From positions 2,170,001 to 2,234,000 of the forward strand of contig NZ_CP048882.1 of NCBI RefSeq assembly GCF_015910445.1: 64,000 nt of DNA. The letters run 5' to 3'. The notes beneath the pieces are model-generated. The model ran no database searches. It saw nothing but the letters and a program-made list of their open reading frames with translations, and was not told where the DNA came from. This document shows, piece by piece, positions 61,283 through 64,000 of the stretch. A program made the position numbers and the translations under genes. The first letter of the stretch is position 1. Each line of letters starts with the position of its first letter. This stretch comes from Streptomyces bathyalis. Its GTDB lineage: Bacteria; Actinomycetota; Actinomycetes; Streptomycetales; Streptomycetaceae.

Positions 61283-62107
61283 CTTCCGAACTCCTCCATC
61301 GCCTTGCAGATCAAGACCGTTGACGCTTCCGGCGGCAGTGCTCGGGCTTGCACAAGATCGTATCGATAGTTGTGCAGGGCCACCATCGCTCTGTCCTCGA
61401 CCAGTTCGCCGGAGTGCCCGGCTTCCAGGTAGGCGACGTCGGAGGCATTCTCGAACGAGAGCAGGGTGAGCGAACCGCCCATGGCGGAGTGACCACCTGC
61501 GGCGAACTCCAACACCTGTACCTCGATACGCGGTTGAACGGCCGCCTCGAGTACGCGGCCCAATTGCTCACGCATGCACGCCGCTCCGCCCACGGGACGG
61601 CGGATGACCGCCTCGTCGAGTACGACCCAGAGCAACGGGGGCGCGGGGCGGCGAAGAAGCTTCTGCCGGCCCATGCGGGCCTCGACCTTCTCCTCGATCT
61701 CGCCCTGCGTGCACCAGGGTTGGCCGAGTCGAAGCACCTCTCGGGCGTACGCCTCGGTCTGCAGCAGCCCAGGCACGCTGTGCGCCATGTACTTGTGCAT
61801 GGCATTCGCCCTGCCCTCGTACTCCCATGAACTTCCGTACCCAGTCCGGGAACGGGGTCCGGCGGACGTGGCCCCACAGCTGGGTGAGGTCGCCGTCCGC
61901 GCCGAGGAGCTCGTCCAGCTTGGAGTCGACGTCCTCGGGAGGCGTCTCGTTGCCCAACTCGAACTGAGCGATGCGGCTGTGGGCGATGGGGATCCTGTCG
62001 CCGAGCTCCCGCTGGGTCCAACCGGACCGCAGCCGCAGCTTGCGCAACTTCACGCCGTACAGCGCGGCGAGGGACGTGGACGGGTCGAGTTCCTTCGGTG
62101 CGGGCAC
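61258..62107 (-). pseudogene. XRE/DUF5753 regulator with 1-nt frameshift
   Basis: From GTG 62107 (after GGGGG), the frame reads VPAPKELDPSTS, then the HTH LRKLRLRSGWTQRELGDRIPIAHSRIAQFELGNETPP, to FPDWVRKFM. There the frame fails: the sequence has ATGGGAGTACGAG where family members need ATGGAGTACGAG (MEYEGRANAMHKYM). Deleting one C of CCC at 61824-61826 restores MEYEGRANAMHKYMAHSVPGLLQTEAYAREVL and the full DUF5753 domain to 61258. The gene is either freshly inactivated or affected by a sequencing error. Its DUF397 partner follows. Confidence 0.85.
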
Positions 62108-62230
62108 TGTTGACCCCCGTTTTTGCTCCGGCGCTCCGAAAATTGTCACCCCTGGTGATCGTATCGCTACGCCTCCAAGCTCGTACTCGGAAGCGGCACG
62201 CGGCCGGAACCCCAGGAGCGGAGCACGGAG

Positions 62231-62467
62231 ATGGCAAGGGCAGAACACGGTGGCGCGGTCGACGCGATCGAGGACGCGGAAGCGGCACGGGACGAGCTGC
62301 GTGAGGCACTGGCGGAGGCCGACGTTCTCCTGCCCTCGCTGGGCCTGGACACCGTGACGTTCGGCTGCGAATACCTGCCTCCGCTGGTGGACCTGGGCCG
62401 CTGCACCCCGAGCGTGGCGCGGAAGCTCGCCGCCGCGCTGCGCGAGGGCGCCGCGCATGAACGGTGA
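62231..62467 (+). CDS. small regulator-cluster protein
   Basis: This is a 78-residue protein from ATG 62231, just after GGAG. It contains EAARDELREALAEADVLLPSLGLDTVTFGCEYLPPLVDLGRCTPSVARKLAAALRE, the same type as the small proteins at 14483-15113 that accompany XRE regulators. It is divergent from the XRE gene. Function unknown. Confidence 0.75.
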   Translation: MARAEHGGAVDAIEDAEAARDELREALAEADVLLPSLGLDTVTFGCEYLPPLVDLGRCTPSVARKLAAALREGAAHER

Positions 62468-62621
62468 GCCTCCCGGAGAACCGGCGGCGGGGCCGGAACC
62501 CGGGGAGGCGGCGGAGGACGAACACGCCCTGCGCCGCAAGCAGTTGCTCGCCAAGGTCCGCGAGGCCAACAGGCGGAGCGTCAGCGGCCCCGACAGCCCC
62601 GCCCTCGGCCGGCCACGATGA
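62457..62621 (+). CDS. 54-residue hypothetical protein coupled to the preceding gene
   Basis: From ATG 62457, overlapping the previous gene by 11 bp, the frame reads MNGEPPGEPAAGPEPGEAAED, then HALRRKQLLAKVREANRRSVSGPDSPALGRPR. It has an acidic, proline-rich start and a basic helix. Short proteins of this kind often follow regulator-cluster genes. Support comes from the overlap and from GC-rich third positions; no family is recognised. Confidence 0.5.
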   Translation: MNGEPPGEPAAGPEPGEAAEDEHALRRKQLLAKVREANRRSVSGPDSPALGRPR

Positions 62622-62822
62622 CCACGGCGATGCGACGCGGACGGTCATGACACATGGCGCACCGACCGCTCCGGGACCCAAGTGTGATCAGACGCTTCCA
62701 ACGCTTACGCACAATCGTCACGGGAGGCGCATTGCCCGGCAGGACAGGGCGCGGAAGTGTGTGCGCAAGCCGGATCACGGGGCCGCCGTCCCGGCAGCCG
62801 TCCTGTTGCGAAGGAGCCCGCC

Positions 62823-64000
62823 ATGGCCGGAGCGGATGGGGACGCCGGTACGGCCGGCGCGCACGCCACGCACAGCACGTCCGGCGAGGCGGATCCGGGC
62901 GAGGGCGGCCCACGGGAGCACGGCAGGCGCAGGTTCCTGACGTACCTGGTCGCCGCTCCGACGCTCGCCGTCGCCACCAGCATCGGCTCGGAGACGGCCG
63001 CGCCCAGCGAGGCTCAGGCAGCCGTCCCCTCACCCCCGGCACCGGCCGACATCCTCGACCTCGGTGACGCGCTGATCCTCGCCGGCAAGCCCACCTCCGG
63101 GCTGCTCGTGCTGAAGGTCGACGAAGAGGGCACCGTGCACTTCCGGCTGCCGAGGGAAGAGGTCGGCCAGGGTCTGACGACCGCCGTCGCGATGCTCGTC
63201 GCGGAGGAGATGGACACGCCTCTGGAGAACGTACGGGTCCAACTCGACGACGCACGGCCCGAGTTGCTGTTCAACCAGCTCACCGGCGGCTCCAACTCGA
63301 TCAGGTCGCTCTACGGCCCCATCCGGCACACCGCTGCCGCCGCCCGCGGCCGCATGGTCGCCACCGCGGCACGCAGGTGGGACATGAAGCCGGAAGCCCT
63401 GTCCGTGCGCGACGGCCAGGTCGTGGGTCCGGGCGGCCGGAGCGCCTCGTACGCGTCCCTCGCCACGGCCGCGGCCGGAGAGCGGACCGAGGAGCTGAGC
63501 GACGCCCTCACCGCGACGAAACCGGAGTCGGACCACAAGCTCGTCGGCGTGCCCACCTCCCGCATCGACGCCCGCGCGATCGTGACCGGTCAGCAGGAGT
63601 ACACCCTCGACCTGGACGTCCCCGGTGCGAAGCCCACCATGGTGCGACGGCCGCCAACGCTCAACGGCACGGTGAAGTCGGTACGCAACGAGGCGGCCGT
63701 GCGCGGCATGCCGGGCGTGCTGGACGTCGTCGTCGTCGAGACGGGTGTCGCCGTCGTCGCGGAGACGTTCGGGCAGGCGCTCGACGGCAAGGAGGCCCTG
63801 GAGGTCTCCTGGGGCAGGGGCAGCGTCGACGATCTCTCCGACGACGGCATCCGCAAGAAGCTCCGCGCAGCCGCGCCGCCCGTCGCCGTGCCTCCCGTAC
63901 TGACGGGGCACACCGACGCGGAGTTCGACTTCGCCTTCGTCAGCCACGCACCGCTGGAGTCCAACTCGGCGGTGGCGGACGTACGGAAGGACTCGGCCAC
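62823..64000 (+). CDS. Tat-exported molybdopterin hydroxylase large subunit (IorB-like), partial
   Basis: The first 392 residues are present, running off the right edge. The ATG at 62823 follows AAGGAG by 6 nt. A twin-arginine signal (GRRRFLTYLVAAPTLAVATS, about residues 34-53) is followed by xanthine dehydrogenase/aldehyde oxidase family segments: VHFRLPREEVGQGLTTAVAMLVAEEMDTPLENVRVQLDD and LFNQLTGGSNSIRSLYGPIRHTAAAARGRMVATAARRW. This matches isoquinoline 1-oxidoreductase beta-subunit-type proteins, which are exported and work with a [2Fe-2S] subunit. The partner gene should lie to the right. Confidence 0.85.
   Translation, partial: MAGADGDAGTAGAHATHSTSGEADPGEGGPREHGRRRFLTYLVAAPTLAVATSIGSETAAPSEAQAAVPSPPAPADILDLGDALILAGKPTSGLLVLKVDEEGTVHFRLPREEVGQGLTTAVAMLVAEEMDTPLENVRVQLDDARPELLFNQLTGGSNSIRSLYGPIRHTAAAARGRMVATAARRWDMKPEALSVRDGQVVGPGGRSASYASLATAAAGERTEELSDALTATKPESDHKLVGVPTSRIDARAIVTGQQEYTLDLDVPGAKPTMVRRPPTLNGTVKSVRNEAAVRGMPGVLDVVVVETGVAVVAETFGQALDGKEALEVSWGRGSVDDLSDDGIRKKLRAAAPPVAVPPVLTGHTDAEFDFAFVSHAPLESNSAVADVRKDSA

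Overview
The window comes from a high-GC actinomycete, almost certainly a Streptomyces or close relative. The signs are GC-rich third codon positions, frequent GTG starts with 4-bp ATGA/GTGA overlaps, XRE/DUF397 regulator pairs, large ATPase-LuxR regulators, class E sortase signals, an actinomycete-type transfer gene with a divergent GntR repressor, and recombinase remnants next to tRNA 3' ends. It reads as a mosaic accessory region that grades rightwards into more ordinary arm or core genes. No rRNA, complete tRNA, CRISPR array or biosynthetic megasynthase is visible.

1-2074 is the edge of an integrative conjugative element (AICE): a partial FtsK/TraB-type transfer ATPase, a small partner, and a divergent GntR-HutC repressor with two matching operators between them. 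2550-5517 is lower in GC and defence-like: a small membrane ORF, an AIPR protein and a convergent cytosolic-type 5'-nucleotidase. 6372-8102 is a three-gene overlapping operon (membrane protein, small protein, long pentapeptide-repeat protein). 8109-10242 is bracketed by two imperfect copies of a tRNA-Gly(CCC) 3'-half integration scar and holds only small genes. 10444-11826 encodes an SBD-SRA-HNH modification-dependent endonuclease (ScoMcrA/SprMcrA type). 11928-18742 holds regulators: an NB-ARC/TPR protein, a primase-like cluster with an XRE-TPR regulator, and a kinase-like phosphotransferase.

18913-27587 is bounded by 35-bp identical direct repeats of a tRNA-Arg(CCG) 3' end. Inside are a decayed tyrosine recombinase, a NarL-type two-component system and a complete cydA-cydB-cydD-cydC block whose CydA lacks the usual quinol-binding Q loop. 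27743-36954 holds two large secreted or surface low-complexity proteins (one with a sortase E signal), an orphan immunity-like protein, and a rifampin phosphotransferase gene preceded by a probable rifamycin-associated element.

37406-45234 is metabolic and transport: a CDF metal exporter, a DoxX-like protein, two GNAT acetyltransferases, a YdeP-type molybdopterin oxidoreductase and a deazaflavin-dependent reductase. 45411-60857 is built around the Pnkp-Hen1 RNA repair pair. On each side lie an ATPase-LuxR regulator and a paralogous sigma/zinc-finger/transmembrane/LamG fusion protein, and both fusion genes share an upstream motif. 61061-62621 is an XRE/DUF397 regulatory cluster whose XRE gene carries a 1-nt frameshift. 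A Tat-exported molybdopterin hydroxylase runs off the right end.
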